In this document: piece after piece, positions 1 to 10,620 of the stretch
How positions within the stretch are numbered: position 1 is the first letter of the stretch
Layout of the letters: each line of letters opens with the position of its first letter
IMG/VR virus record: IMGVR_UViG_3300042350_002771
Coordinates: 1 to 21,518 of that record
Origin: a virus
Direction: 5' to 3' (one strand)
Length of the DNA: 21,518 nucleotides
Made by a program: the position numbers and the translations under genes
Notes under the pieces: generated by a model
The model's input: the letters and a program-made list of their open reading frames with translations, nothing else
Told to the model about the DNA's origin: nothing
Database searches by the model: none

Positions 1-82
1 AGAGACCCCGCTGCCCCAAAGGACGCGGCGCGTACGGATTCGGGATTTGACATATTCGCATTTTTTGCATTTTAGGAGATAC
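1..82 (+). other. Left edge: possible upstream gene tail and leader of the terminase operon
   Basis: These 82 bases precede the terminase small subunit start. One frame is open from the window edge to a TGA at 48-50 and could be the last residues of a truncated upstream gene, but too little is present to identify it. A consensus-like -35 hexamer TTGACA lies at 47-52. No convincing -10 hexamer follows at 16-18 bases, so I do not call a promoter. A direct repeat GCATTTT occurs at 58-64 and 67-73, just before the AGGAG ribosome binding site. Confidence 0.3.
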
Positions 83-532
83 ATGGCAGGCAAAGGTCCA
101 GCACCAAAAGACGCAGACCAGCGCAGACGCAGAAACGCTGACCCAGTACCCACTCAGGTGGTCATACAGGACGGCATCTTGCGCGGCCCAGATCTGCCAG
201 CTGGTTACCCTTGGCACTCGCAGACATTCCGTTGGTGGGACACATGGCGCAAGTCAGCGCAAGCTGCCACTTTCACAGACACTGACTGGGACTTTTTAAT
301 CGATACAGCCTTGTTGCACTCGTCCTATTGGAACGGTGACAACGTGGGAGCAGAATTGCGACTCCGAGTCGCTAAGTTTGGCGCTACACCTGAAGACAGA
401 ATGCGACTTCGGTTGCAGGTTGATGGTGAAGCAGAGGGGGCCAAATCTAACAAGACCCTATCTGACCAGCGACGAACTCGTTTGTTGAGAGTGGTGGGGG
501 AACTTGACAAAGAAGAAACGACAACAGAGTAG
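83..532 (+). CDS. terS: Terminase small subunit
   Basis: The 149-residue protein would bind phage DNA at the packaging site and recruit the large terminase for headful or cos packaging. It begins MAGKGPAPK followed by an arginine-rich stretch (RRRRN), typical of small terminases of actinobacterial siphoviruses. The middle is rich in Trp and acidic residues, and the C-terminus is basic then acidic. I chose ATG 83 because AGGAG lies at 74-78 and the family motif starts there; an in-frame ATG at 47 would add 12 residues with no ribosome binding site. Its 3' end overlaps the large subunit gene by 29 bases, which suggests translational coupling. The assignment rests on N-terminal motif, size and position. 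Confidence 0.8.
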   Translation: MAGKGPAPKDADQRRRRNADPVPTQVVIQDGILRGPDLPAGYPWHSQTFRWWDTWRKSAQAATFTDTDWDFLIDTALLHSSYWNGDNVGAELRLRVAKFGATPEDRMRLRLQVDGEAEGAKSNKTLSDQRRTRLLRVVGELDKEETTTE

Positions 533-2063
533 CTTCATCTCACTCGGTTGGGACGCGATTGACTGGATTGAGACTTATCTAGTTCACGGCCCAGGCGACG
601 TGCAAGGTGAGGCCATCAACTTAGACGATGAGCAAGCGGCTTTCATACTAAAAGCCTACGAACTGGACAAACATGGGCGGCGAGTTACACGACGAGCTTT
701 CTTTTCTCGACCAAAAGGTCGTGCGAAGTCGGAGCTTGCTGGAATGCTCGTTTGCTTTGAGGCTCTCGGCCCTGCTCGCTTTGACCGTTGGGACGCCTTC
801 GGCAATCCAATCGGACGCCCAGTTCAGTACCCGTTCATCAGGTGCCTAGCAACCGAAGAGTCACAGTCGGGCAACACATACGACAACGTGCGCTACATGC
901 TCGAGCACATCAAAACGAACTTTGGCACTGAGTATCCAGGCATTGACGTCGGACTTACACGCACTTTTTTAAAAGGTGGCGGCGAAATCGTCCCATCAAC
1001 AGCAGCATCAGCATCAAAAGACGGTGGAAAAGAGTCTTTTGCTGTTGCTGACGAAACACACCTCTATTCGAGCCCCGAGCTCAAGCGAATGCACGAAACC
1101 GTAAGGCGAAATCTCGCCAAGCGAAAGGCTGCAGACCCTTGGATGCTGGAGACTTCGACAATGTACTCGGTAGGCGAGGAATCAATCGCCGAACAGACGC
1201 ACCGCTTATGGATTTCGATACAAGAAGGCCGCACAAAAAATCCAGGCCTGTTATTCGATCACAAGCAAGCGCCCGAGGTCCCCGACCTGCAGGACAGTGA
1301 GCAGCTTAAAAAAGCACTTGCTGTCGTGTATGGGCCCGCTTTTAAATGGCTAGACATTCCACGTCTAATGGCCGAAATACAAGACCCGATGACAAAAGCA
1401 TCGGACGCAAGACGCTACTTTTTGAATCAGCCGTCCACAGACACCGACCGCTATATGAGCATCACAGCTTGGAACGCAGCGGCAGAGCCTGAGGAACTGG
1501 CAGAAGGCACCGAGGTCGTTCTCGGGTACGACGGTTCTCGCAAAGACGACGCCACAGTGCTCGTCGCTTGCAGAATTGAAGACGGCAAGATTTTTCAACT
1601 CGAGTGTTGGGAGCGACCACCTGGCCCTGCGGGCTACGGTTGGGAAGTTCCAAGAGTCGAAGTTGATGAAGCTGTTCGAATCGCATTCGCAAAGTACAAA
1701 GTTCACAAGATCTGGGCCGACCCTTCAGGTTGGCAGTCTTATTTGGACGCTTGGAACTCGACTTTTGCTGACAAAGTAGTTGCAGTTTATCCTTCCAGCC
1801 AGCGAAAGCTGATGGCACAAGGTCTTGATAGGTTCCTCGAGGACATTCTTGAAGGACGCCTAAAGCACAACGGCGCAGCAGAGCTTACAAGGCACGTGAC
1901 AAACGCGGTACCAACTCGGTATGGTCAAGTCATGAAGCCTTCTCAGAGCCACAAGATCGACGGCTTAATCGCCGCAGTTCTCGCTTACCTAGGCCGCACC
2001 GAAGCTCTTGTCAATCCTGAGCCCGTTGCACCCAAAGTCACTTACCACACTATTCAAGTCTAG
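504..2063 (+). CDS. terL: Terminase large subunit (ATPase and nuclease)
   Basis: The 519-residue protein is the DNA-packaging motor, pumping DNA through the portal and cutting it. The N-terminal ATPase carries a degenerate P-loop around residues 68-77 (SRPKGRAKSE, common in actinophage enzymes), a Walker B VADE at 181-184 with Asp183/Glu184, and a coupling motif ETST at 216-219. The C-terminal RuvC-like nuclease shows three acidic positions: Asp343 (GYDGS), Asp407 (WADPS) and Asp486 (HKIDG). The start is TTG 504, preceded by GTGGGGG and lying inside the small subunit gene. Length is normal for the family and both catalytic domains look intact. Confidence 0.95.
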   Translation: MTKKKRQQSSFISLGWDAIDWIETYLVHGPGDVQGEAINLDDEQAAFILKAYELDKHGRRVTRRAFFSRPKGRAKSELAGMLVCFEALGPARFDRWDAFGNPIGRPVQYPFIRCLATEESQSGNTYDNVRYMLEHIKTNFGTEYPGIDVGLTRTFLKGGGEIVPSTAASASKDGGKESFAVADETHLYSSPELKRMHETVRRNLAKRKAADPWMLETSTMYSVGEESIAEQTHRLWISIQEGRTKNPGLLFDHKQAPEVPDLQDSEQLKKALAVVYGPAFKWLDIPRLMAEIQDPMTKASDARRYFLNQPSTDTDRYMSITAWNAAAEPEELAEGTEVVLGYDGSRKDDATVLVACRIEDGKIFQLECWERPPGPAGYGWEVPRVEVDEAVRIAFAKYKVHKIWADPSGWQSYLDAWNSTFADKVVAVYPSSQRKLMAQGLDRFLEDILEGRLKHNGAAELTRHVTNAVPTRYGQVMKPSQSHKIDGLIAAVLAYLGRTEALVNPEPVAPKVTYHTIQV

Positions 2064-2070
2064 GAGAAAC

Positions 2071-2210
2071 ATGAAGCGTTTTGATTTTAGCGTTTTGGTC
2101 GAGATCACTGGCGTCGCGTTAGTGACTGTCGGACTTGCGTTGTTCTCTCCACCGATTGCATTAATCGCTCTCGGTTCATTCCTCGTTTGGGCTACAGAAA
2201 AGGCTGATTA

Positions 2211-2211
<1 letters not shown>
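2071..2211 (+). CDS. Small membrane protein, 46 aa
   Basis: This short gene starts at ATG 2071 behind a good AGGAG at 2062-2066 and ends in a TAATG overlap with the next gene. After a short polar start (MKRFDFS), residues about 8-41 are almost entirely hydrophobic, with one PP break that could split them into two helices; the end is polar (TEKAD). It is probably an inner-membrane protein of unknown function. A holin-like role is possible from size, but its distance from the lysis genes argues against that. I do not recognise a family. Confidence 0.7.
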
Positions 2212-5133
<2,922 letters not shown>

Positions 5134-5134
<1 letters not shown>

Positions 5135-5712
5135 TGGCTCTACAACCGTACGCCTCAAACTCAGCTGCTGCGATGCACGGTGCGTTGGTTCCAATTGCAA
5201 GCACTACTATTAGCGGAAGTTCGACTTCTGCGTTTTCCTTTACATCCATTCCTCAAACGTATCAAGATTTAAGATTAGTAATTACAACACGCAGTGCTCA
5301 ACCAGGAAATAATTTAGCGGTTTTTTACCTCTGGGCTAACGGTGATGAAAGCAGTGCTACTGGTCTTTACTCAGCAACAAACCTTCAGGGTGATGGAACA
5401 AGCGCAACAAGTTCAAGACAAACAAGCCAAAATCAAGCAATTATTGGATTCTCTGTAAACAATGGCGCAACAAGCGGTATTTTTGCAAGCAACACTATTG
5501 ACATTTTGAATTACACAAATACTACAACTTTCAAAACATCTCTTTCAAGAAGTGCAGGTGACTTAAATGGCAGTGGAGCGACATTGCTGGTAGCGGCTCT
5601 TCGTCGTTCGACATCTGCTATTACATCTTTGTATTTTCGAGCAGATGGTGGTTATGCACAAATCGCTGGAGCAACTGCAACCCTCTACGGAATCAGAACG
5701 GTAGGTCAATAA
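5134..5712 (+). CDS. Adhesin-like structural protein, paralogue A, 192 aa
   Basis: This is the first of three related proteins. Shared marks are FTSIPQTYQDL near residue 35-45, a GDGTSAT turn, an 'NTIDILNYTNT' strand and a C-terminal 'SAITSLYFR...TLYGI' strand. The composition (Ser, Thr, Ala, Asn, little charge) suits a beta-sandwich tip domain of a phage fibre, and position after a fibre gene supports receptor binding. I use ATG 5134, in a TAATG overlap with the preceding stop; a longer in-frame version from 5065 would overlap the fibre gene by 70 bases. Its codons look more AT-rich than those of flanking genes. No enzymatic motif is visible. Confidence 0.75.
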
Positions 5713-5713
5713 T

Positions 5714-6259
5714 ATGTCTATGTTTGTTATTGCAAGCATCGATATGAATAGTGGTGCAGCGGCCAGTTTTAACTTTGCCAACATTCCTTCTACTTTTACC
5801 CATTTGCAATTGCGTTGTTTTGTTAGAGCCACATCATCACAGTCAACTCCATACGATTTGACTTTAACGGTCAATGGGGCAAACCCTACTCAGTTTGCGT
5901 ACCATCAAGTAAGAGGCGATGGAGCAAGCGCGACCAGCGCAAACCTTACATCTGATAATGTCCTTCGTGTTCCTCTTGCAGTTCCAGACGCATTCCATAC
6001 AGCAAATGTATTCGGTAGTGTGGTTATTGACATACTGGATTATGCCAATACAAACAAGAATAAAACACTGCGAGCAACTTTCGGTTGGGATAACAATAGC
6101 GGTTCGAGCCCTTCTGCAGGGTGGGCTGGTCTGACTAGCTCTGCGTGGTTCAATACAAATGCAATTAACCGTTTAGAGTTAGCAACTTTTGGCAATTTTT
6201 CACAGTATAGTCGTGTAGACCTTTACGGCATCTCTACTTCTAATGTGACAGGAGCTTAA
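5714..6259 (+). CDS. Adhesin-like structural protein, paralogue B, 181 aa
   Basis: This is the second member of the tandem family, one base after paralogue A. It has FANIPSTFTHL near residue 20-30, GDGASATSAN, SVVIDILDYANTNKNKT and a C-terminal 'AINRLELATF...VDLYGI', each matching a segment of A or C. It lacks the N-terminal extension of A. The start is weakly supported by AGGT at 5703-5706, so it probably depends on coupling to the previous stop. I infer a fibre-tip or decoration protein that binds the host surface; no receptor can be named. Confidence 0.75.
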   Translation: MSMFVIASIDMNSGAAASFNFANIPSTFTHLQLRCFVRATSSQSTPYDLTLTVNGANPTQFAYHQVRGDGASATSANLTSDNVLRVPLAVPDAFHTANVFGSVVIDILDYANTNKNKTLRATFGWDNNSGSSPSAGWAGLTSSAWFNTNAINRLELATFGNFSQYSRVDLYGISTSNVTGA

Positions 6260-6262
6260 GCA

Positions 6263-6772
6263 ATGTCTGTATTCTTACAACCGATTTATACGCAAACCGT
6301 CGGCAGCGGTGGGGCTTCAAATGTAGTTTTTAATAATATTCCACAAACTTTTACTGATCTTGTGTGTCTTATTTCAGCGCGGGGTGTTTACCAGGGGGAT
6401 GCTGACGCGTATATGTGGTTTAACGGCTCGCAAGGCACCGCATACTCATGGACAAAAATGCAAGGTAATGGAAGCAGCGTGCCTACTTACCGAGGAAGCA
6501 ATGCTGATGTACTCTCACCTTGGACGTTAAAGGGTGATGGAACCGCTAACACTTTTGGCAATGCACAAATCTACATTCCTTATTATACTTCGTCTGTGTT
6601 CAAACAAACAATCTCTGATTCAGTAATGGAAAACAACGCTAGTGTTGGTTTTACAACCATGGCTGCTGGTGTATGGCGTAATAATTCTGCCATAACGTCT
6701 GTTCATTTCACTGTTTTTCAAGGATTTACCCAAAACTCAACTTTCACTCTCTACGGAATCACGAAAGGCTAA
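6263..6772 (+). CDS. Adhesin-like structural protein, paralogue C, 169 aa
   Basis: This is the third tandem copy. Conserved marks are FNNIPQTFTDL near residue 23-33, YMWFNGSQGT (compare YLWANGDES in A), MQGNGSS, NAQIYIPYYTSSVFKQT and SAITSVHFTVF...TLYGITKG. GGAG at 6251-6254 lies a suitable distance before ATG 6263. Sequence identity with A and B is low outside these marks, as expected for receptor-binding domains that diverged after duplication. It may form a hetero-oligomer or offer an alternative specificity; the sequence cannot decide. Confidence 0.75.
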   Translation: MSVFLQPIYTQTVGSGGASNVVFNNIPQTFTDLVCLISARGVYQGDADAYMWFNGSQGTAYSWTKMQGNGSSVPTYRGSNADVLSPWTLKGDGTANTFGNAQIYIPYYTSSVFKQTISDSVMENNASVGFTTMAAGVWRNNSAITSVHFTVFQGFTQNSTFTLYGITKG

Positions 6773-6775
6773 ACA

Positions 6776-6994
6776 ATGAGCAAAGTAATAGAGGTTGACT
6801 GTTCAACAGGCATCTCAACCGAGCGCGACATGACCGAGGCTGAACTTGCAGCGCATACCGAAATGCAAGAGCAAGCTATAGCGCGGCGTGCTTTAGAAGA
6901 AGAAACAGCCGCAGCCAAAGCCGCAGCAAAGGCTTCAGCTGAAGCGAAACTCGCAGCGCTTGGCTTAACAGCAGACGAAATCGCAGCACTCTAG
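6776..6994 (+). CDS. Small Ala/Glu-rich helical protein, 72 aa
   Basis: The protein has a short polar N-terminus (SKVIEVDCSTGISTERDMTEAEL), then a long helix rich in Ala, Glu and Lys, ending KLAALGLTADEIAAL. Small proteins with this helical tail often follow tail fibre genes in phages, where a fibre assembly or chaperone role is suspected but rarely shown. AAAGG upstream of ATG 6776 supports the start. It ends the fibre module; the next gene is a glycosyltransferase. Function is unassigned. Confidence 0.7.
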   Translation: MSKVIEVDCSTGISTERDMTEAELAAHTEMQEQAIARRALEEETAAAKAAAKASAEAKLAALGLTADEIAAL

Positions 6995-7014
6995 TGAACA
7001 AGGTCGGGGGACCA

Positions 7015-8091
7015 ATGAGATTTCACGTTGTATCGCTTCCACATACAAATACCACTAAAGACTTCACAAGTTGCGCATTCACTGAAAAAGTGCGGCGCTT
7101 CTGCATCATGATGACAAACCTCGGCCATGAGGTCGTTCTTTATGCTGGCGAGGAAAACGAAGCACCAGTGGCAGAACTCGTCACTTGTATCAACGAGAAG
7201 CAACGAGCTGCTGCAACTGCAGGCGGTCATTACACGACGGCTTCATTTGACACGACACTGCCGCACTGGCAGGTCTTTAATGCAAACGTCGTTCGCGAGA
7301 TGACCACAAGGCTTCAACCAAAAGATTTCATCTGTTTAATCGGCGGCTACGCACACAAGCCAATCGCAGACGCTTTCCCCGACCACATGTCGGTGGAGTT
7401 TGGCATCGGCTATGGTGGCACATTCGCACGATACCGCGTTTTCGAGTCCTACGCATGGATGCACTCGGTCTATGCAGGGCACAAGAACCCGACAACCGTA
7501 GATGGCAACTTCTTTGATGGGGTTATCAACGGCTACCTTGAACCCGAAATGTTCCCAGCTGGCAAAGGCGACGGCGACTACTACTTTTTTATTGGCAGGC
7601 TGATCGAGCGAAAAGGTTACAACATCGCGCAAGAAGTCTGCGAGCGCCTCGGCAAGAGGCTCATAATCGCTGGCCCTGGCCAACCAAATGGCGGCTATGG
7701 CGAGTTCATCGGCAACATCGGCCCCCAAAAACGGGCAGAGTTGATGGGTGGCGCGGTTGCGTTGTTTGCGCCGACCACCTATATTGAGCCTTTCGGCAAT
7801 ATTGTGGTCGAAGCTCAGGCTTGCGGCACTCCGACAATCACCACCGATTGGGGCGCCTTTACTGAGACCAACGTTCACGGAGTAACTGGCTTCAGGTGCC
7901 GCACACTTGCAGACTTCATGAAAGCGGCAGAGGACGTCAAGTCTTTGAACCGCAAAGAGATCAGAAAGCAAGCAATCGAGAAATACTCACTCGAGGCTAT
8001 TGCACCAAAATACCAAGACTACTTTGAGCGGCTGTTGACCCTTTGGGACGACGGCTGGTATCAACTAAGCAAAGAAAAGGCTGGCAAATGA
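7015..8091 (+). CDS. GT-B fold glycosyltransferase (GT4-like), 358 aa
   Basis: The enzyme should transfer a sugar from a nucleotide-sugar donor to an acceptor. The N-terminal Rossmann half (MRFHVVSLPHTNT) precedes the donor domain: FFIGRLIERKGYNIA at 191-205, LIIAGPGQPNGGYG at 216-229 and the EX7E signature at Glu258 (IEPFG) and Glu266 (VVEAQACGTP), then GAFTETNVHGVTGF. I start at ATG 7015 with GGGGGA just upstream; a GTG at 6994 overlapping the previous stop would add seven residues. The gene sits between fibre genes and the portal gene, so a virion protein is a likely acceptor, although modifying host surface glycans is also possible. It overlaps the portal start by four bases (ATGA). Confidence 0.88.
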   Translation: MRFHVVSLPHTNTTKDFTSCAFTEKVRRFCIMMTNLGHEVVLYAGEENEAPVAELVTCINEKQRAAATAGGHYTTASFDTTLPHWQVFNANVVREMTTRLQPKDFICLIGGYAHKPIADAFPDHMSVEFGIGYGGTFARYRVFESYAWMHSVYAGHKNPTTVDGNFFDGVINGYLEPEMFPAGKGDGDYYFFIGRLIERKGYNIAQEVCERLGKRLIIAGPGQPNGGYGEFIGNIGPQKRAELMGGAVALFAPTTYIEPFGNIVVEAQACGTPTITTDWGAFTETNVHGVTGFRCRTLADFMKAAEDVKSLNRKEIRKQAIEKYSLEAIAPKYQDYFERLLTLWDDGWYQLSKEKAGK

Positions 8092-9521
8092 GCTTATCGA
8101 AAAGACTGCGAGCAGCAGGCGAGCAACGCGCTCAGAACATGTTCATGGAGCCGCTTATCCCATCACGACCAGCCTATGCGACTCCAGCTGGTGTTGATGT
8201 TAATGCTGAGTCTGCGATTCGCATGTCCACCGTTTACGCTTGTGTTCGCCTTTTGGGCGACACCATCTCATCTTTGCCGCTTGGCGCTTACGTTCGCCGC
8301 GGCCGCAACCGAATCCCGTACGCCGCAGTCTACGGCGAGCAACCAGCTTGGGTGAACAAGCCAAACCCAGACTGCACCCGCTTGGATTTCTACGAGCAAG
8401 TGATCTCGTCTTTAAACTTACACGGCAACGCCTTTATTGTCACAGTGCGCGACGACCTTGGCGACGTAGTTGAACTCTACGCTGTGAACCCACTGAATGT
8501 TCGTATTCGACGTCCCGACCCAAATGCAGAAGTTATTTACGAAGTAACTATCGGCATTCAACCAGGCGGCGTGGTATATGAGGACATGCAGTCTGTGACG
8601 CAAGAAGTCAAGACCATGATATTGACCAAGCGCGAGATGCTCCATATTCCGATGTTTAAACTCCCAGGCCAGCTATTAGGTCTTGGTCCAATCGGCGCGG
8701 CTCGCATTACTCTAGGCTCTGCGATGGCAGCCGAGGTTTACGCAGCTAGCTACTTTGGCAACGCTGCTAACCCTGGCGGTGTCATTGAAGCCCCAACCGA
8801 GTTGACCGAGGAACAGATCTCGGACATCGCTCGCAACTGGAACCTCTCACACTCAGGCCCTTACCGCGCTGGCAAGCTCGGTGTTCTGACTGGTGGCGCT
8901 TCATTCAAGCCGCTGACACTTAACGCCGCCGACGCTCAACTTCTTGAAGTACGTAGGTTCGGCGTTGAAGAGATTGCGCGAATATTCCGCGTCCCGATCT
9001 CACTCCTTGGCCACCCAGTGGCTGGAGCCATGAGCTTTGCATCAGTTGAAGCTCAGAACCTGTCTTTCGTGCAACACTCACTGCGCCCGCTTCTCGAGCG
9101 TTTAGAGCAAGCACTCTCACCACTTTTGCCCGAGCCTGATGGTTTCATCAAGTTCAACCTTGACGCGCTACTTCGCGGCACCACACTCGAGCGCTACGAG
9201 GCTTACACCAAAGGACTTAACGAGGGCTTCTTGTCACTCAATGACGTTAGAGCCGTTGAAGACCTGAGCCCACTGGGCGAAGCTGGAGATCAGTACCGAG
9301 TTCCACTGCAAAACATTGACGCGTCTGACGCAAAAGACGTCGGTTTGAAGTTGCGTACCGAAATCGCTACCAACTTGATTCAAGTCGGCTTCGAGCCGAA
9401 ATCAGTGCTTGAAGCGGTTGGTTTGCCGCCCATGGACCACACGGGTGTTCCAACTGGCCAGTTGCAGCAAGTCTCAACGATTGACCCTGAAGACCCACTT
9501 GCGGTCTATGAGGTTAAATAA
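8088..9521 (+). CDS. Portal protein (HK97 family), 477 aa
   Basis: The portal forms the dodecameric ring at one capsid vertex through which DNA is packaged and ejected. Residues 46-66 (MSTVYACVRLLGDTISSLPLG) and the region near 288-345 (RRFGVEEIARIFRVPISLLG, then SFASVEAQNLSFVQHSLRPLLERLE) are strong hallmarks of the family. Length is normal. ATG 8088 overlaps the glycosyltransferase stop as ATGA, and the gene ends as TAATG with the protease gene. The fibre module and glycosyltransferase separate it from terL, which is unusual since portal normally follows terL closely. Confidence 0.94.
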   Translation: MSLSKRLRAAGEQRAQNMFMEPLIPSRPAYATPAGVDVNAESAIRMSTVYACVRLLGDTISSLPLGAYVRRGRNRIPYAAVYGEQPAWVNKPNPDCTRLDFYEQVISSLNLHGNAFIVTVRDDLGDVVELYAVNPLNVRIRRPDPNAEVIYEVTIGIQPGGVVYEDMQSVTQEVKTMILTKREMLHIPMFKLPGQLLGLGPIGAARITLGSAMAAEVYAASYFGNAANPGGVIEAPTELTEEQISDIARNWNLSHSGPYRAGKLGVLTGGASFKPLTLNAADAQLLEVRRFGVEEIARIFRVPISLLGHPVAGAMSFASVEAQNLSFVQHSLRPLLERLEQALSPLLPEPDGFIKFNLDALLRGTTLERYEAYTKGLNEGFLSLNDVRAVEDLSPLGEAGDQYRVPLQNIDASDAKDVGLKLRTEIATNLIQVGFEPKSVLEAVGLPPMDHTGVPTGQLQQVSTIDPEDPLAVYEVK

Positions 9522-10504
9522 TGCCATATTACATTTCGGACCAACAGAGCGACTGCTCAAACTGGGCAACTGTAATGCAAGAATCAGACGGCAGCTACAC
9601 AACAATAGGCTGCCACGACAACAAACAAGACGCGATTGACCAAATGGTCGCAGTCTCTATCTCTGAGGATATGGAGCCTGGGGGCGAAGTTGGCCAACGA
9701 ACAACCGTCGGGGACGATAGGAGCAAGATGAAGAAGATCGAACGTCGTACCTACACAGTGCGAAACGTGGAGACACGAAAAGAGGACGACGGCAAAATGC
9801 GCTTGTCGGGCTACGCTGCTGTGTTTAATAACGCAAGCGTGCCGCTACCTTTCATCGAGTACATCGCACCTGGCGCTTTTCGTAAAACCCTAAGCGAGAC
9901 TCCTGATGTGCGCTTGTTAATCAACCATGAAGGCTTGCCGCTGGCACGCACTAAGAATGGCACACTTACTTTAACCGAGGACGAGGTCGGCTTGCGATTT
10001 GACGCAGAGCTGCCTGACACAAACGAAGCTCGAGATCTTTACACACTCATTGAGCGAGGCGACGTCGATCAGATGAGCTTTGCCTTCCGCGTGATACGAC
10101 AGAAGTTTAACAAAGACCGCAGCGAGCGCACTCTTACCGAAGTGTCATTGTCTGACGGAGATGTCAGTGTTGTCACCTACCCAGCTTATCCAACGACAAC
10201 GGTTGAGGCACGTGAGCATTTGGCTCGGGCGATTCAAGCCGTCAAAGAGGGCCGTGAGATTTCAGGCGAATCACTTATCGTTTTGCAAAGCGTTTTTGAA
10301 AAGATGTCTGAAGGCCATGACTACGTCATGGAAGCTGTCGAGATGATGGCCGCATTAGTGGGCGCCCAAGAGGGGCCAGTTGAGGACGAAGCCGCAGTCA
10401 ATGAGGACGAGGACGAGCTTGAAGACATCATGGAGACCGAAGCCGCGACACCGCGCTCGATCTCACTTCGTCTTGCAAAAGCCATAGTTAACAGCACAAA
10501 ATAA
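9521..10504 (+). CDS. Prohead protease (HK97, U35 type) with N-terminal extension, 327 aa
   Basis: This serine protease cleaves the capsid delta domain and itself during head maturation. The protease core starts near residue 70 (MKKIERRTYTVRNVET...GKMRLSGYAAVFN). Likely catalytic residues are His136 (INHEG), Ser186 (MSFAF) and Glu207 (LTEVS), by alignment to the family pattern. Residues 1-about 55 form an extra cysteine-containing domain (Cys12, Cys31) that I do not recognise. A second start, ATG 9728, lies four bases after AGGAG at 9719-9723 and would make a 258-residue protease of the usual form. The acidic C-terminal tail (about 283-307) could act in scaffolding. The gene overlaps portal at its start. 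Confidence 0.9.
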   Translation: MPYYISDQQSDCSNWATVMQESDGSYTTIGCHDNKQDAIDQMVAVSISEDMEPGGEVGQRTTVGDDRSKMKKIERRTYTVRNVETRKEDDGKMRLSGYAAVFNNASVPLPFIEYIAPGAFRKTLSETPDVRLLINHEGLPLARTKNGTLTLTEDEVGLRFDAELPDTNEARDLYTLIERGDVDQMSFAFRVIRQKFNKDRSERTLTEVSLSDGDVSVVTYPAYPTTTVEAREHLARAIQAVKEGREISGESLIVLQSVFEKMSEGHDYVMEAVEMMAALVGAQEGPVEDEAAVNEDEDELEDIMETEAATPRSISLRLAKAIVNSTK

Positions 10505-10507
10505 GAT

Positions 10508-10530
10508 TCTGCTGGCAAGTTGCTAGCAGA
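10508..10530 (+). other. RNA hairpin between protease and capsid genes
   Basis: A 9-bp stem (10508-10516 with 10522-10530, one G-T wobble) encloses an AAGTT loop directly after the protease stop. No T-run follows, so it is not a standard terminator. It lies in the 116-base gap before the major capsid gene; the rest of the gap shows no clear promoter. It could be an RNA processing or stability element that raises capsid mRNA levels. Confidence 0.5.
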
Positions 10531-10605
10531 TACCGAAGTCGGAGCGAGACTCACACCCTAAAAGCGCCGTGAGCACAGTCGCCACCACCTCGATTTCAAA
10601 CTCAT

Positions 10606-10611
10606 AAGGAG
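10606..10611 (+). promoter_or_regulatory. Strong ribosome binding site of the capsid gene
   Basis: AAGGAG sits nine bases before ATG 10621, near-ideal spacing and among the best matches in the window. This fits the need for hundreds of capsid subunits per virion. Confidence 0.75.
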
Positions 10612-10620
10612 CAGAATACA

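Noticed and set aside
47-76. Promoter before the terminase genes from TTGACA at 47-52
   Set aside because: No acceptable -10 hexamer at 16-18 bases spacing; kept only as a note on the left edge.
47-82. Upstream in-frame ATG for the small terminase, adding 12 residues
   Set aside because: No ribosome site precedes it, whereas ATG 83 has AGGAG and the family start MAGKGPAPK.
7336-7971. Minus-strand open frame of 211 residues opposite the GT-B gene
   Set aside because: The sense strand carries clear glycosyltransferase motifs; the antisense frame shows none and would be the only gene on that strand.
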